NCBI RefSeq assembly: GCF_002234675.1
Contig: NC_019872.2
Span: 12,397,950 to 12,461,949 of the forward strand
Direction: 5' to 3'
From: Oryzias latipes
Taxonomy: Eukaryota > Chordata > Actinopteri > Beloniformes > Adrianichthyidae
Length of the DNA stretch: 64,000 nucleotides
Shown in pieces: positions 45,874-58,281 of this stretch (positions are counted from its first letter, which is position 1; each line of letters starts with the position of its first letter). The notes beneath the pieces are model-generated. The model did no database searches. It saw nothing but the letters and a program-made list of their open reading frames with translations, and was not told the DNA's origin. The position numbers and the translations under genes were made by a program.

Positions 45874-48800
45874 TCCGTCAAACATTTCCAGCAGGAGCGC
45901 GTGCAGCTGCACCCAGGGGCGCCAATTCGCTACATGGCGGCGCAATTTTTATTTTTATTTTTTCATCAAGCACTGAGCCGCGGCCCGCGACCGTTGCCCC
46001 CCTGGAAGAAGATCCAGCCAGGTTTGCGCATGCGTTTTGCGCTCCGTGCTCACCTCTCAGCCTGCACCCTTCACCCCGCGCCCCCTCCCTTCTCCTTCTC
46101 ACACATTTGCGTCTACTTCTCAAAGACAGGAGGGAGCGCAGCTGCAGGGCGGGGGCGCCGCCAGGTTTCAGGCTGTTACAAACTCTGTGATATAAGTAAA
46201 CCAATAGTGGTGCATAAAGTATTTTACCAGAGCTGAGCCGCTGGCGCCGCCCCTCCGTCATTTTCCGCCCCGGGCGATCGCCCGTATGGCCTGTGCCTAA
46301 AACCGCTACTGAGCCAGGGGGGAGAGACAACATGTTATACTACGTTTTTTATGCAAAGGGGACAGAACGCCTGAACTGTATTAAAGAAAAAATAAATGGC
46401 TGGGCAAAAACCTCTTTCCATCAGTGAGGTCACTGAAGAATAAACATGACTGGATCTTCCAACATGACAATGATGATCCCAAACATATCGCCCGGGCAAC
46501 AAAGGAGTGGCTACGTAAAAAGTATTTACTTCAATCCAATAAAGAAACGTGGAGGGAGTTGAAAGTCTGTTGTCCAGCAACAGCCCCAAACATCACAGCT
46601 CTTAAGAAGATCTGCATGGAAGAATGGACCAAAATAGCAGCCACAGCAAAATCCTACAGGGAACGGTTAAACTCTGTCACTGCCAACCGGGGTTCCATTC
46701 CATTGAAGTATTGAGGTGGACTTTTATTGTTAACCAAATACTTATTTTCTGCTCAATTGTAAATATATATTCTGTAAAAACTATGCAATGTGATTTCCTA
46801 GATTCTGTTTTTTTTATTCTGTCTCTCATAGTTGAAGTATCTATGAACATTACAGACATCTCATCTTTTTAACTTGCAGAATCAGTGATCTTTCATATGA
46901 GTCATAATGCATACCAACCAGATTTGTTTAAAACAAATTCCAACTCATTCTTAAGAACATACTTAAGATGTGTTGTTCTGGCTAGGGCAGGGTATCTCCA
47001 ATAATTTCCAGAATCGATTGGATTCAATTCACCAGAGTCTGGATGGATTCAATTGACGATTTTTTTTTTATTCGTATGATCCAGATTTTATTCAATTAAA
47101 TTTTGAAATTAGATGTTTAACACCATACAGTGTTGCATGATTTCTCAAACGGAGAAGCTCCAACAAAATTGTGTTGGTCAGTAATGAACCCTTGTGCCTT
47201 TCAGTTTGACCACTAGGTGGAGCTCATGCTATAGCACGTCACTTTTAAGTGTCTTGCTTTTAATTGAGTATATAAAGCTGTTCATTTAGTCGGCAATGTT
47301 TGTTTAGGTCGACCGAGCATGAGCATTAGCCATCCTATGGGAAATTATATCTATTATATGTTAGCATCAAGCTAGCAGACTCCGGTTTTAATGCTGTTAT
47401 TGTTAAGAAAACACTGTAGATGTATCAGAGCATATTAGCAATGTTCCATAAACCTTCTGATTGTATTTTGTAAACTGTCTAGCACTTTTACAGTTGTACA
47501 CCATGATTGTTTTAAAGCTTTAGCTCACCAAATCTCACCAAATATCCCAAGAGTAGCATTAGGTCACCAGAAAAGGCAAGGTATAAAGATCGATCTCTAC
47601 TTACATGGATGCATTATTGATTTATTAAACTTGGATCAATTAGGATCGATTAATCAATTTCATCAACCCAACCCTAGTTCTGGAGTTGTCCCTGACTGTT
47701 ATAGCTAGGTTTCCTTTTCTGATCACTTGTTTACATCATTTAGAGTTAATCTGGCACTTTTTAAAACCATAATTCAAGACCTACCAGAATTCTAACATCA
47801 GTATAGAAACTCTATTCGTTGGCATAATGTTTCTACTAAATGTAGACTGTCTTTCAAATCCAGATGTTTTAGTTTTCTCACTGCAATGGATTTTCATGAT
47901 CTCGTTAATAACTTGGCTCCATATAACAAAATCAGTCACCTACAGCTGCTTCCATCCTTGGTTTAACCCCACCCATAGATAGATATAACTAAAAGTTGCC
48001 AATATCTATAGAGAAGACAGGTCTCTCAATGCATAAAAATTCATATCATAACAGTATTTTTCATTGAAAGGACCATATTTCAAATGGTTCTGTTTAGAAA
48101 TATAAAACAAAAAACACATGACTCCTTCGACATTCAGAATGTATTGTACTTCATTATGTAATGGCCTCGGCTCTTTTTTTCTTGACTAAAATTTTTAAAT
48201 ATTTATCAGCAGCTTTTTCCTATGAGTCATTTGCTTTGAATTTTTCTCGACCCACTGCTGTTGTGTTGTCAGTCAGTGTCAGTCTTCAGTCTTCCCTCTG
48301 TTCTAGCAACTTAAGATTTAATTAAAAGATCTAAATCATCAACATGCTGACTAGTTCTGCTTCCAGTTGTCGCCTCCTTATACCCTATTGTGACTCGTAT
48401 AAACCTCTCAAAGTGGCTACTGTAACTCCCACACTCAAGAAGCTGGCTGCAGACCCCTACAATCTCAACAATCTTCATCCCATCTCCAATCTATAAGATT
48501 GTTTAAATATTTTACTTCTCAGTCACTACCTGTAACCACCAGCATGCTCCAAGGATCTATCCTATTTCTGATAATCTTTTGGTTATATTTCTGCCAAATA
48601 TTACATATATTTTCATTTTTACGTTGATGGAACCCAGCTGTACATCTCCACCCAGGCCACCTCTGGCTTCCAACTCTTAACACTTCATTAACTCACTCCT
48701 TGAAATAATATCCTGGTTCATGTGCAATTTAATTAAACTACATGATAATAAATTCCAAGTGGTACTTGTTGACATCAAGTCCACTTTATCCAAAGCTTCC

Positions 48801-51800
48801 AGTTTTTTCAGAATTTATTAATAGTTCCTCCCTCCTCACATGTTTAGAGTCTAGGTGACAACTTTGACACACTTGTCTTCACTTCATGTATTAATAGCAT
48901 CAGCCAGCCTCCTACCTATCAGGCATCTGTGACCCCTGCAACCTTCCCAAATCCCCCACTGCTACTATACTGATTCATAGTCTTGTCACATCTTAGCTCA
49001 ACACCTTAAGGTATAGTCACATGCACCTGTATGAGGTTGACCCGTATGGGTGCTGCGGGCTTTTGGGTTGTCCGGGTCATTAAGGGGAGCAACCAGTTTC
49101 AGGTTAAGGGGAATGGAAGTGTTTTTGCAGTTCTCTTGAGATTCGTACAGCCATCTCAAGGGACCTTGTTAAAAATGGAACATAGAATTTTTTTGGCGTG
49201 ATACAAGAGTATGATTACGTAATTTTAAGGCTAGTGAAAGTTGCCTGATATACATGTGATGCTTTTGTACAGTTCCGCTTATACAACGGTCAAGTATGAG
49301 GTGTGAGAACTGTCCCCTTTATGGGTCCTTGTGCAATCTGCAAGTGTTTGCTATGACTTGTCCCACACAGCACGGCCATAGAAAACATTGTGCATGGAAA
49401 TTTTTTGCTCTACGGCCTCACAGAGCGGTCTACAACGTTGATATTTTGTGTGGGCCTCCTGTCAGTCATATACCCATCCAATACAAGATACAAATTTTTA
49501 GCTACAAGTAGGCCTGCACAATTACCGCAAATTAATCATTATCGCGATATAAAGCTGTGCAATGCGCATACCGCAAAAGATGGTGAAAATTGCAATAAAT
49601 GGTGACCTTAAATGTGCTAAAACAATCTTATGGCAGCTTGAAGTATTTAACAAATCAAATAAATCCCTTGATGCATTTGGCCTTCACATTGCTGACCAAT
49701 CAGATGGCGCTCTTTGATGTTAGAAACCCTCCTCCTATGTAGACGAGGGTCATTTTGGAGTATAATTCAGTTATGTTGACTCTTATTTAAATTAAACTGT
49801 TGCATTAATAAGGAAATTATGTTTTGGGTTGTTTTGCTACTTGTTCATGTATCGCAAGTTATATTGTCATCACATTGTTGATCCCTATTATTCTGAAATC
49901 GCACGTTTTCCTCATATTGTGCAGCCCTAGCTACAAGGCCATTCGAAAACATGCCCCCTCTGTCAGTCTCACTGTTCTGTCTGGACACTGCCCCCAGACT
50001 TTTGAATTCCTTCCCTATCAACTTAGTTAGTTAATTAGTTAATTAATTCACAGTAGGCCTGCACAATATACCGCCAATTTATCGTTATCGCAACATCAAG
50101 CTGTGCAATATGCATACCGCAAAAGACGTCAAAAATCGCAATAAATGGTTACCTTAAATGTGCTAAAACAAACTCATGGCAGCTTGAAATCTTGAACAAA
50201 TGAAATAAATCCCTTTATGCATTTAACCAATCGGAAGGACCCGTTTACGTTGTTGATCAATCAGATGAGCCCTTTTATGTTTAATGTTTGCCTCCTACGT
50301 CGACAAGGGTCATTTGGAGTATAATTTTTAAACTGTTACAGTGAAATGGAAATTATGTTTTGGTTGTTTTGCTATTTGTTTATATACCGCAAATTATATC
50401 GTTATCGCAATATTAATCACCAATATCGCATATCGCGAGTTTTCCTCATAACGTGCAGCCCTAATTCACAGTATTTTCAACAAAAACTCATCTCTTCAGG
50501 CTTTACAAACACAATTTATTTCTGTCTGATTGTTTTTTTTACCCTGTTTATGTTGTGTGCTGTACGTTTAGTTTTTTTAACTGTGACCTTGTGTGTCTTA
50601 AAAGTGTCTTTAAAAATAAAATGTATTATTAATAGTATTCCAAGTCATCAATGCAAACACTTTAAACCACCTGACAAGCACATTGATAAAACGATGGAAC
50701 ACAGGTCAAAGACCTTTAAACTCATCCATTCACGAATGAAATAATACGTTTAGCTAAAATGATGTAGAACAATTAAAAGCAAAATTACAAATTCATATCT
50801 AGGAGTTACCCAGTATGAGCACAGGTTACACCAGTGGTCATTGAGGAAATCCATTGTAGTGATTATGGCCACAATTAGGGTTAAATTGCTCTTAAGGCCT
50901 CCATGATTATGTAACCTGAGAGGGGCAAACACAGCAGGGTGTCTGTCTCAACCAGGTTTTGGACCTTACTTAATGAATTTTGATGTATTTATCAAAATAT
51001 CAAGTGTAAGATTACATGTCATTCATGGTTTTTGTGGTTTTTTAGGTTGAAATCTGATGGTTTCTTAGACAATAGGGAGTTGATTACATTTTTGATAAAG
51101 GGCTATGCTCTTTCACAGCTCTTTCAAGTATAGCAGTAGAACTACTTGACATCATTTTTTATTGTCAGTCTCTAAAAACCTTACAGGCTTGGGATGTATC
51201 TCATTTGTGCCCCATGCTGTGGTCCTGGCAGGCATTGACAAAGGCTCACATAGTGATTTGCTTCTGTCGGAACACCCATTATGAAGCTGTTTTGCTCACT
51301 TTGGTTTGGAGCCTGTCAGGTTCAGAAGGGAAAAGTGCGATGACATAAGCCTCCCTGTAACCAGTTTGGGTTGGCTTAACCATGCAAGCTCCCATTCCTA
51401 GACCAAAAATCGCTGCTTTATCATTCCTCTTGCTCTGACATTAGAGACTCTGTCATACTGCTCCGCTACTGCATGTACCCCATGCAACACAAAGATTTTT
51501 GTGCTTAATATTTAGCAAACTGACACTGTTTGTACCTTTTTTTTATTTAGCTGTAAACATTAAAACATTATGATTTTTTTTTTTACAGCTCTGACATGCC
51601 AAAGGAGCAGGGTCATTCAGGGGAGTTTACTTCCTGCAGTAGCTCAAAGAATGCCAAAGAAAAGAGCAACAGTGCCACTTTGCGAGCCTCTCTGGCTGGA
51701 AGTCACAGGAACCTGAGTGGAATGGGTGACATGAGCAAACACATGCTGTGTTTTGACTCTGAGAAGGACTCTGGGTATTCAGGTGAGCTGAATGACTCAT

Positions 51801-54800
51801 TGGATGATGACTCTAGGCCTGCATGGTTTATGCAGGGAAATCTGACAATGTGTTAATCTTTCAATAAGTGTAACAGTTCAAATCAAATCTCTCATGTTTC
51901 ACAGTTAAAATTGTTCACTCCACACATTGACTTCCTTTGGCAAATGACCATCTTTTTTCCTCAGAGGCTGGCTCTGATGACCAGCACAGCAACGACAAAG
52001 AGCCTAAGAGGGCCAGTAGCCTAACCACAAGCAGCTCCACTTCCCATGACAACCTGACCCCCATCTACATCTTCAAAAACCTGCAGGTGAGATATTAATT
52101 TGCACTCCATAACTCCCACCTAGCCATGAATTTACAAACATTAAACATTAGGAATAATTATGCCACAAAAGAAAAAATATTATTTGGACAAAATTAAAGA
52201 AATAAAATGTGAAATCAATTTTTTTGTTTTCTTTTTAAGAGTCTTTTTTTAATTGAGTCCTAATAATCCTATTCTGTTAGGGCCGGATTTACAAACACAA
52301 CTTAGAGAAGGAAAATCTGTCTACACAAAAAATTGCTGGTTATTTTTTACATGCATCAACTAGTGCCTGCCTTTCAGTCCAGCAAAATTTGAACGCAAAA
52401 AAGTGGCTGCAAACTTGTTTCCATCCATCCATTTTCCAAACCCGCTTATTCCCAGTTTGGGGTCACAAGGATGCCGGAGCTTGTCCCAGCCACTGTTGGG
52501 CAGGGCAGGTTACATCCTAGTCGCTTTGCCAAATCTTGCTTAGTATTTGATAAATGCCTTTGAGTGTGCTATATGGATCTATTTGCATTGACTTCCCAAC
52601 TTTTGTTTGCTAGAAAAGTTGATATTGCAAAATTCATCAAATACTAATCACTTAAATGGATTGGACATTACATTTTAGCTGATTAACAAATGCATTCAAT
52701 TATGAATTTGGTTTGTAAATCAAACTCTACATGTATTTGTGCAGTCTCTCAAGTTTGCACCTTTTTTACACGCAAACCTTAGTAAATCTGTATTAATTTC
52801 ATTCCATTTTACTAGCATACATTTTTTGGCTAAAGTTCTTTATTTTCCCTTTTTGGGTTCCTAAATTATACTACATCCCTGTATAAATATCAGTCAGATA
52901 TTTAAATATTAGATTATATTGCATTTTCCTCCACCTTTCTTATTTCACAAATGTTTTTTGTTTCCATGTGTTTTAAAACAGCAGACATTTCTGCTGCATT
53001 ATGCAAACATAATTGCAGTCTTTTATACAATCACAGTGAGAGCTTCATATCTGTTTGTTGATTAATAAAGTGACAAGAGGCAGATGAAACCAATCAAGAA
53101 ATAGAAATATCTTCTGTGCTTTGAGTTAATACTAACAGCTTGTTACTTGCAAGAATGTTCGATTCCGCCTTTAAGATGAAGCTTTGATGCAAACAGTGGT
53201 TGCATATTTGCAGGCACATCTCCTCTTCCAGACAAGTGTTAAAAAAACTAAGTCTAAAACCACACTATGAATATGACTAAAGATCAGCTAAAACTTTAAT
53301 TATTACTATTATTATTATAGTAACTCCCAGAACCCACTACATATGACCAAATAAAACATTAACTATAAACTATACTTTAAAACTAATTTGATTGGAAAAC
53401 AAGTCATGATGTCATAAACAGGACATTGGGTATTAGGACATTGTTAGCTGTTTATGTAGCTTCTAGCTGTCAACAGTCACTTTTGATTTGTTAAAACTGT
53501 TACTTTTAAACAAAATTAAAGCTAACTTAAGCTTTCTTTTTAAACAACGCATATTCTCTACCTAAACGTTCTAAAATGTAGAAAGCAGAGGGTCCAAAAA
53601 CAGAAGAAAGTGTCCCTAAAAAGGCATTCATTTTAGCTCTATCAAAATTAAAGCAACTAACAAGATAAATCAATCACCTCTTTACAGTTTTAAATTGAAA
53701 ATAAAGCAATTAAAAATGTTTAGATACTAGGCTTTACATAGGCTTAACGGATGTTGGACTTTTAAACATGGGAGTCAAATCCTCCCTTTTGAAACCAGCC
53801 TTCCAGTGGTAACTGGAGAAATGCTAACATTTTGAACATTGGGTTGGCTTCAAAATTGGGACCAGAAAATGGGGCATGGTTATAGCTATACTAAGCTATG
53901 AAAAAGCTCATATGATGCACCATTAAAGGACTCTAGCACATTACAGGCAAACAATATTCTGGATAAGACAGGTGAGATTCATTCATTTTAATGGGAACAT
54001 TCATTTAACACTATAACCAATAACAAACATTAAAAGAAACACAATACTTTACAGTTTTAGGAATGTCCACTAGCGGACAGAGTTTAATAAATATAATTGT
54101 CTATACAGTAGGAGAACAATATCTAAACATGAAAAGTGAGATCAAAAGCTTAATAATACCACTTATAGTCACTTTAATACACATAGAGAAATTTGCTATA
54201 TTTTCAAATGACCGTAACAGTTATCATTTTTCTGTCCAGAATGCAAGTTGATAAAAAACACAACCTTATTGGTTGGTAAAAGTATATTACTCTAAATATG
54301 AATGTGTAAGGATTTGTTGCTAAATGTTAGTCATTATGGTTTTTCTATTTTTCAGAATGTGGTCTGTACGTTTGCATAGCTAATGTCTTAAGGATTTTTG
54401 ACCTGCTACTTACATCTGTGTCATCTTAACTCCCTCCGCATCTCTGCTCTCTCTTTGTATCTGCTCTCTGCTTGCTACCTACATAAAATCCTGCTTACAA
54501 CCTCCTGGGGACAGTCTGGAGCAGACCAGCTTCTACATGGCCCCCTTTCATGGGCTGGAGGTTGGCAGAGCCTCGCAGGCGGAAAGGCAGCCGCTCAGCT
54601 TGTGCTGATTCAGCAGCCAGTGGTCCCCGCCCCTTCGACGTCGAGCCCGACATCTTGCTCCTCTCTGACACCGAGACAAGCCCATGTCAAAAGAGGAGGC
54701 AACCGCACCAATCTCCCCAACAACAATAAAAATTCATACCTGCCCATCCTGAATTCCTACCCCCGCATTGCTCCCCACCCTGGAAAGGAGACCCCTGAGG

Positions 54801-55723
54801 GAAAAGGTGCTGTCCCAGCAACAGGGCTCAAAGAAAATGGCAGTGAAGGCCAAAGCCAGAGCAAGAGAGTTCGTACTGAGGAAGAGAAGAGGGAGGATCC
54901 GATGGTTGGCCATTCGTTGCGACTTGAGCAGCAGCAGAGGGAGGCCAAAGGAGTTCATAGCTGCTTGCCTGGCTGCTGCAGCTGTCAACCAAAACTCCAG
55001 CATAATAGCCAAAAGCCTCACAGCACAGGATCTCCATCCATCTCTAGCTCCCAGACTCCATCCCCACCCTCTTCATCCGACTCCTCTTCGTCCTCTTCGC
55101 CTCCTTCTTCGACAGCTCATAGCCCAGATTGTCCAGGACCGGACAGCACATCCACGCGCCAGCGGCGGTTTCTCAACACAGCAGAGATTCTCAACCAGTC
55201 TGGCCTGCTAGCCATCACCCTTCGGACCAAGGAGCTGCTGAAGCAGAACGCTGCTACAGAGCGAGAAATCCTCCAGCTGCGCCAGCACACCCAGCTGCTG
55301 TGCCACATTGCGCAGGCCAGTCAAAGCAGTAGCAACGATGACCCAGGCAAGCTAAACAAGCTCTTCCAGGACATGAAGGCATCAGGTTCCTATCCCACTT
55401 TAGACCTAGACCGCGTGAAGATGCACAGCAGCAGCCAGCACCAGAGCAGGATCAGAGATGAGGAAGACGTCCACATGACAGTTACAACAACAAACGGCAG
55501 CCCTTCCCGCGTGGTGTCCCTGTACCACACATATGATGGCGTCTCACCCCCATCCCCACTGTTTGCCCCCTCGCCTGACATACAGGAGGTCCCCTGTGAG
55601 CCTGAGTCCAGCTCAAACACTGTTTCCTCTTTTGTTCCAGGACCTGAGCAGGAGTTGGGACTGCCCCTAGAAAAAGCTGCTTCTAGATTTTCAGACAACT
55701 CCGGACTCAACTGTCTCCTGTAG
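40696..55723 (+). CDS. cipc: CIPC, CLOCK-interacting pacemaker protein
   Basis: Vertebrate nuclear repressor that binds CLOCK and lowers CLOCK-BMAL1 activity. Predicted coding exons: 40696-40763, 51589-51782, 51965-52086, 54515-55723; 1593 nt, 530 residues (human about 400). Conserved blocks: SEKDSGYSG at about 80-88, PIYIFKNL near 125, YLPILNSYPRIAPHPGK at about 203-219, and the C-terminal helix RRFLNTAEILNQSGLLAITL..KELLKQN at about 345-390, the region linked to CLOCK binding. A Ser-rich low-complexity stretch precedes the helix. Exon 1 is inferred: it is in phase with exon 2, but the donor (AAG|GTTTGG) is weak; the alternative start is ATG 51596. The exon 4 acceptor (CAG at 54512-54514) is the in-phase choice. 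Teleosts may have more than one cipc copy; this one is not assigned. Confidence 0.85.
41349..41900 (+). repeat. Dispersed repeat family B, longer copy
   Basis: About 550 bp in cipc intron 1, sharing blocks with 23188-23480. It ends directly against family A copy 4, so A and B may be parts of one composite element. Confidence 0.6.
41905..42360 (+). mobile_element. Repeat family A, copy 4
   Basis: Shares CCTTTTAATTATGATTA, CTCTGCAGAGCGGCAGTAG, GAGAGCTCTCTGTTTACA and CTTTTTCAAACTGC with copies 1 and 2. Both termini are missing or decayed. Confidence 0.6.
42785..42935 (+). repeat. Decayed common fish repeat with B-box-like text
   Basis: The text 'gcggtgatactgtcgcctgacag', 'gggttcaactcc' and 'ggcttcctcccagg' follows the order of a very abundant vertebrate repeat with a tRNA-like GGGTTCAA box. 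Divergent and short. Confidence 0.45.
42936..44284. other. cipc intron 1, nothing recognised
   Basis: AT-rich. A small direct repeat of 'gacgtcctcatg' occurs at about 43620-43642. No coding signal. Confidence 0.6.
45224..45290. repeat. CAG/CAT trinucleotide repeat
   Basis: Interrupted (CAG)n with CAT interruptions, on the N-terminal side of the SFSKL motif of the hAT remnant, where an alanine-type codon run has probably expanded. Confidence 0.9.
45843..45872. repeat. Poly-C tract
   Basis: About 30 consecutive C in the hAT element. A second C-run of about 22 lies at 44889-44910. Confidence 0.95.
46983..47676. mobile_element. Non-autonomous hAT-type element
   Basis: Ends TAGGGCAGGGT and (reverse) TAGGGTTGGGT. 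Flanking 8-mers GTTCTGGC (46975-46982) and GTTCTGGA (47677-47684) agree at seven of eight bases. About 694 bp, no coding frame. Located in cipc intron 1. Confidence 0.8.
47880..49010 (+). mobile_element. Heavily decayed LINE fragments
   Basis: At 47900-47960 the + strand reads like the end of an L2-type protein (VNNLAPYN.ISHLQLLPS). From 48415 the order is TVTPTLKK..ADPYNLNN..PISNL, then a YVDGTQLYIST block in place of YADDTQLYIS, then KSTLSK. Many stops. Two pieces in reversed order imply rearrangement or two insertions. Confidence 0.6.
49509..49929. mobile_element. hAT MITE with perfect 8-bp TSD, copy 1
   Basis: Ends TAGGCCTGCACAAT and (reverse) TAGGGCTGCACAAT. Flanked on both sides by GCTACAAG (49501-49508 and 49930-49937). 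421 bp, rich in 'ccgcaaa' and 'atcgc' motifs. Confidence 0.92.
50054..50463. mobile_element. hAT MITE with perfect 8-bp TSD, copy 2
   Basis: Same family and orientation as the copy 125 bp to the left. Ends TAGGCCTGCACAATAT and (reverse) TAGGGCTGCACG. Flanked by ATTCACAG at 50046-50053 and 50464-50471. 410 bp. Confidence 0.92.
50472..51588. other. cipc intron 1, nothing recognised
   Basis: AT-rich intron up to the acceptor of the exon at 51589. Confidence 0.6.
52418..52531 (+). repeat. Truncated common teleost repeat
   Basis: The text 'ccatccatccattttccaaacc', 'gggtcacaaggatgccggagc' and 'tcccagcc' follows a very abundant fish repeat motif. Short, in the cipc intron before the last exon. Confidence 0.6.
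52532..54514. other. cipc intron 3, nothing recognised
   Basis: AT-rich intron; no coding frame or named element. Confidence 0.6.
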
Positions 55724-57745
55724 CATCTTTTACTAAATAACAAGTCCCCATTGACCGGTTGCATTGTTGCTCGAAATTGCTCTGCTTTTATGGAAAATCC
55801 CTCATTATTTAAGAGACTATTAAAAAATCTTGCTTGTTGTTCTTGACTCATGTTTATTTGTGCCTTCAAATCTTATATCAGCCAACTCAGCTGAGTGTAG
55901 CATTTTCATGATCCATGAAGTTTGTTGTGCAGATTCCCAGCATTTTTTATGCCATAGAAGGCAAGAATACTTAAGCTTGTGTTCATCCCAGTAAAGTCGA
56001 AATTCTATTGTTCAACCTTTGTACACAGTAAGTGAAAGTAGCTCATCTCATTCTGCTCGAAAGGTGCACAAGAGCAGAAATGGCTCCTATTTTTCTTTTG
56101 CAGGCTGTTTTATACTGTTTAAGGTTCAAATGCTGCAGAATTGCTCATATTGTTATTGTTGCTTTATAGTTGCACAGTATTCTTAAAACAAGCAACAGCA
56201 GTCTGGATTTTATGAGAATGGCAGTGCGACCTTTGACATTTATGTTTAATTTATAAACAGTCAGAAATACTAGGAAAAACTACATTTTTGTAAGGCTCAG
56301 AACAGTTATGTGATGTTTTAGTTGATCATAGGTTTTGAAACTATGCCTTTTTTTTGTAGTGTATGCAGCAATAAGAAAAAAGCTATCAAACTGCTGCAAT
56401 GCAGCTGCCCCTGGCACTTTCAGCTCTTAGTGGCTATTGGAATAGTATCAGTACTGTATAGTGACCCCCCAGATGTAAATATTATGATCAAACATTTGTG
56501 TCATTTTTATTTGCCCTTGTTTTCTGTTTTTTCTCTCTCCCATAATTTGTTCAAACACGACACCAATCAAATGATTATTAAAGCCGAAAATGGCCTTTTG
56601 TGACCTTTTTCAGTCCAGCTTCCTCATTCATTGAATAGTTGTTTTTTCCACAATCCTTTAGTTCAAGTTAAAGCCAGTTTCTGCCCAGTTTGGGTTAATT
56701 TCGTTTTTTAAAATGCAACAAAAAAGATTTATTTTTAATTAACTGCTAGAAATAAAGCTACTGGTTATGCTTTCTCTTTACGTTTTCATAGATTTGATTT
56801 TAGATTTAGTCTTAACCCATGACCCATTTGTCCGTAAAACAAAAATTGTGTGGGGTATACCACAAACCAAGTGGACCACAGAACACATTTCAGATCTGTT
56901 ACACCAATGTCATCATGGGTCCTTACGGGTTATTTTGCTGGTAATTACACAAACTGCATGACTTTATTTCTGAGTAATTTGTGTTTTTGCAGCTTAACAA
57001 ACACTCTGTTCTCAAATGGGTCAGCATTTTTGCCCATTTCCATGACTGCAATCTGATTTCACAAATTACCTTTTGTTGTAAAATATAAGGTTAAAACTCT
57101 TCCATTTTAGGCTCTGTTTACAAGGGTGGCCATTGGTTTTCTTGACATCTTTTCATTGGAATATTAATAGAATTTACTACTGACAGACTTGTTGCTGGAT
57201 GTGCTTTTCTGTAGTATTTGCTTCTTAGAGATTTGAGATGTTTTGGCATTTAACTCTGCATCTACAGTACAGATTAACTAAGACATTTTGAAGTTGTATC
57301 TTGATTGTTTTGATAGAACAACACTGGTTGTATATCAGTAATCAGTCTTTAGAAGAAAACACTGTTAGTTTCCTCGCTCGTCACTTTAAACAATAAAACT
57401 TCTTCCACTCTCTTAAATTTTGTTTTTGGTTACTTGGAACTGATGGGTTTTGTTGTTGTTTTTTTGTTATCAGATACTTGGGTAAAATCTCAAGATAACA
57501 CGGTAAACAAAACTAGATCTTTTTCCTTATAGAGATGACAAACTACAGTTGACCAATTTACCTTGACTAGCAGATTAAATTCCGCATGTCAATGTTTATC
57601 ACAGTGAATGAAATAGCACTTTTGTTATTGTTAATTTATCATGCACTTGGGAAAACGTTTTGCGCATTGTGAGAATGCGTAACTTTCTGTTTCTGTACTC
57701 TTTTGTACACTTTTTAATAAACTCTTCAACTACTTCAACAATTGA
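55724..57745 (+). other. cipc 3'UTR with poly(A) signals
   Basis: AATAAA at 57392 and 57716 are the most likely end signals, giving a 3'UTR of 1.7-2.0 kb. Frames within are AT-rich and accidental. Confidence 0.6.
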
Positions 57746-58072
57746 ACTCATTCAACCATCAAAACTTTAAGCTCTTTTATGAGATAGGTTCTTGAAAGTT
57801 TCAACTTTATAACTCAACAATTTTTAACTTAACTTTTATTTTGTTAGCACCATTGAAAATAAATGGTGGAACTTTAAAATTCTCCAAATTCAATTAAAAA
57901 GTTTGAGCTATGCAAAAAAGAAAAATTTCAAGAAGTTCAGAGCATTCAATATTTTTTAAACAACTCTGCAGATATTGGAACTTGGGTTTATATTTTTCTT
58001 CTTAAAACTCCTTACGGTTTTTACAAAATCCCAGTTTAAGTTTTATGAAAATGTCAGGTCATAACTGGATTT

Positions 58073-58281
58073 TTAACCCTTGTGCTATCTTAGGCACTTT
58101 AACATTGGGAGTTGGGTCATCTAGACCCATGAGACAGTGCACTGAACCTTTTCTCTTCGATGATTTGTGATCCTCACTGGTGTCCATGGATTACAAGAAA
58201 TCTTCAACTTTATCCACTTTTGTCATGGTAGGGAGAACACGTCAATGTAAGGGTGGGGTCATAGGATAGCACAAGGGATAA
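58073..58281. mobile_element. TTAA MITE related to the 35381 hairpin
   Basis: Starts TTAACCCTTGTGCTATCTTAGG and ends GGATAGCACAAGGGATAA, the same ends as 35381-35501, with GGGAGTTGGGTCATCT shared inside. About 209 bp, with a longer and more diverged middle. Confidence 0.8.

Larger units (their letters stand above)
44840..46311 (-). mobile_element. hAT element inserted into the Tc1 relic
   Basis: Inverted ends CAGTGGCGGTTTTA and (reverse) CAGTAGCGGTTTTA; flanking 8-mers AGCATGGG and AGCCAGGG agree at six of eight bases as a decayed target duplication. On the minus strand, about 45226-45070 reads AVSFSKLQLIKSYLRSPMSN then YDDVIDKLASRRPQR, the hAT C-terminal dimerisation region. It also holds (CAG/CAT)n at 45224-45290 and long C-runs. 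About 1.47 kb, internally deleted. Confidence 0.85.
44285..46890 (+). mobile_element. Tc1/mariner relic split by a hAT insertion
   Basis: The left part (44285-44839) follows the 5' region of a fish Tc1-like element, including 'ttacctgtattaatgacacctg', 'agaccaaagagctg' and transposase text SDETKLEHF. The right part (46312-46890) carries WIFQHDNDDPKHIARATKEWL, WRELKVC, ICMEEWTKIAA and SYRERLNSVTANRG, then the usual 3' tail. Multiple stops and deletions, including loss of the catalytic centre between the parts. The two halves join across the hAT insertion. Confidence 0.85.

Noticed and set aside
45744-46333. Overlapping + and - frames of about 150 codons with poly-Pro/Gly
   Set aside because: They span a 30-base C-run inside a hAT element and have no family resemblance.
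49501-50471. Paired 410-421-bp repeats considered as a tandem duplication or LTR pair
   Set aside because: Each has its own inverted ends and its own different 8-bp target duplication, so they are separate MITE insertions.
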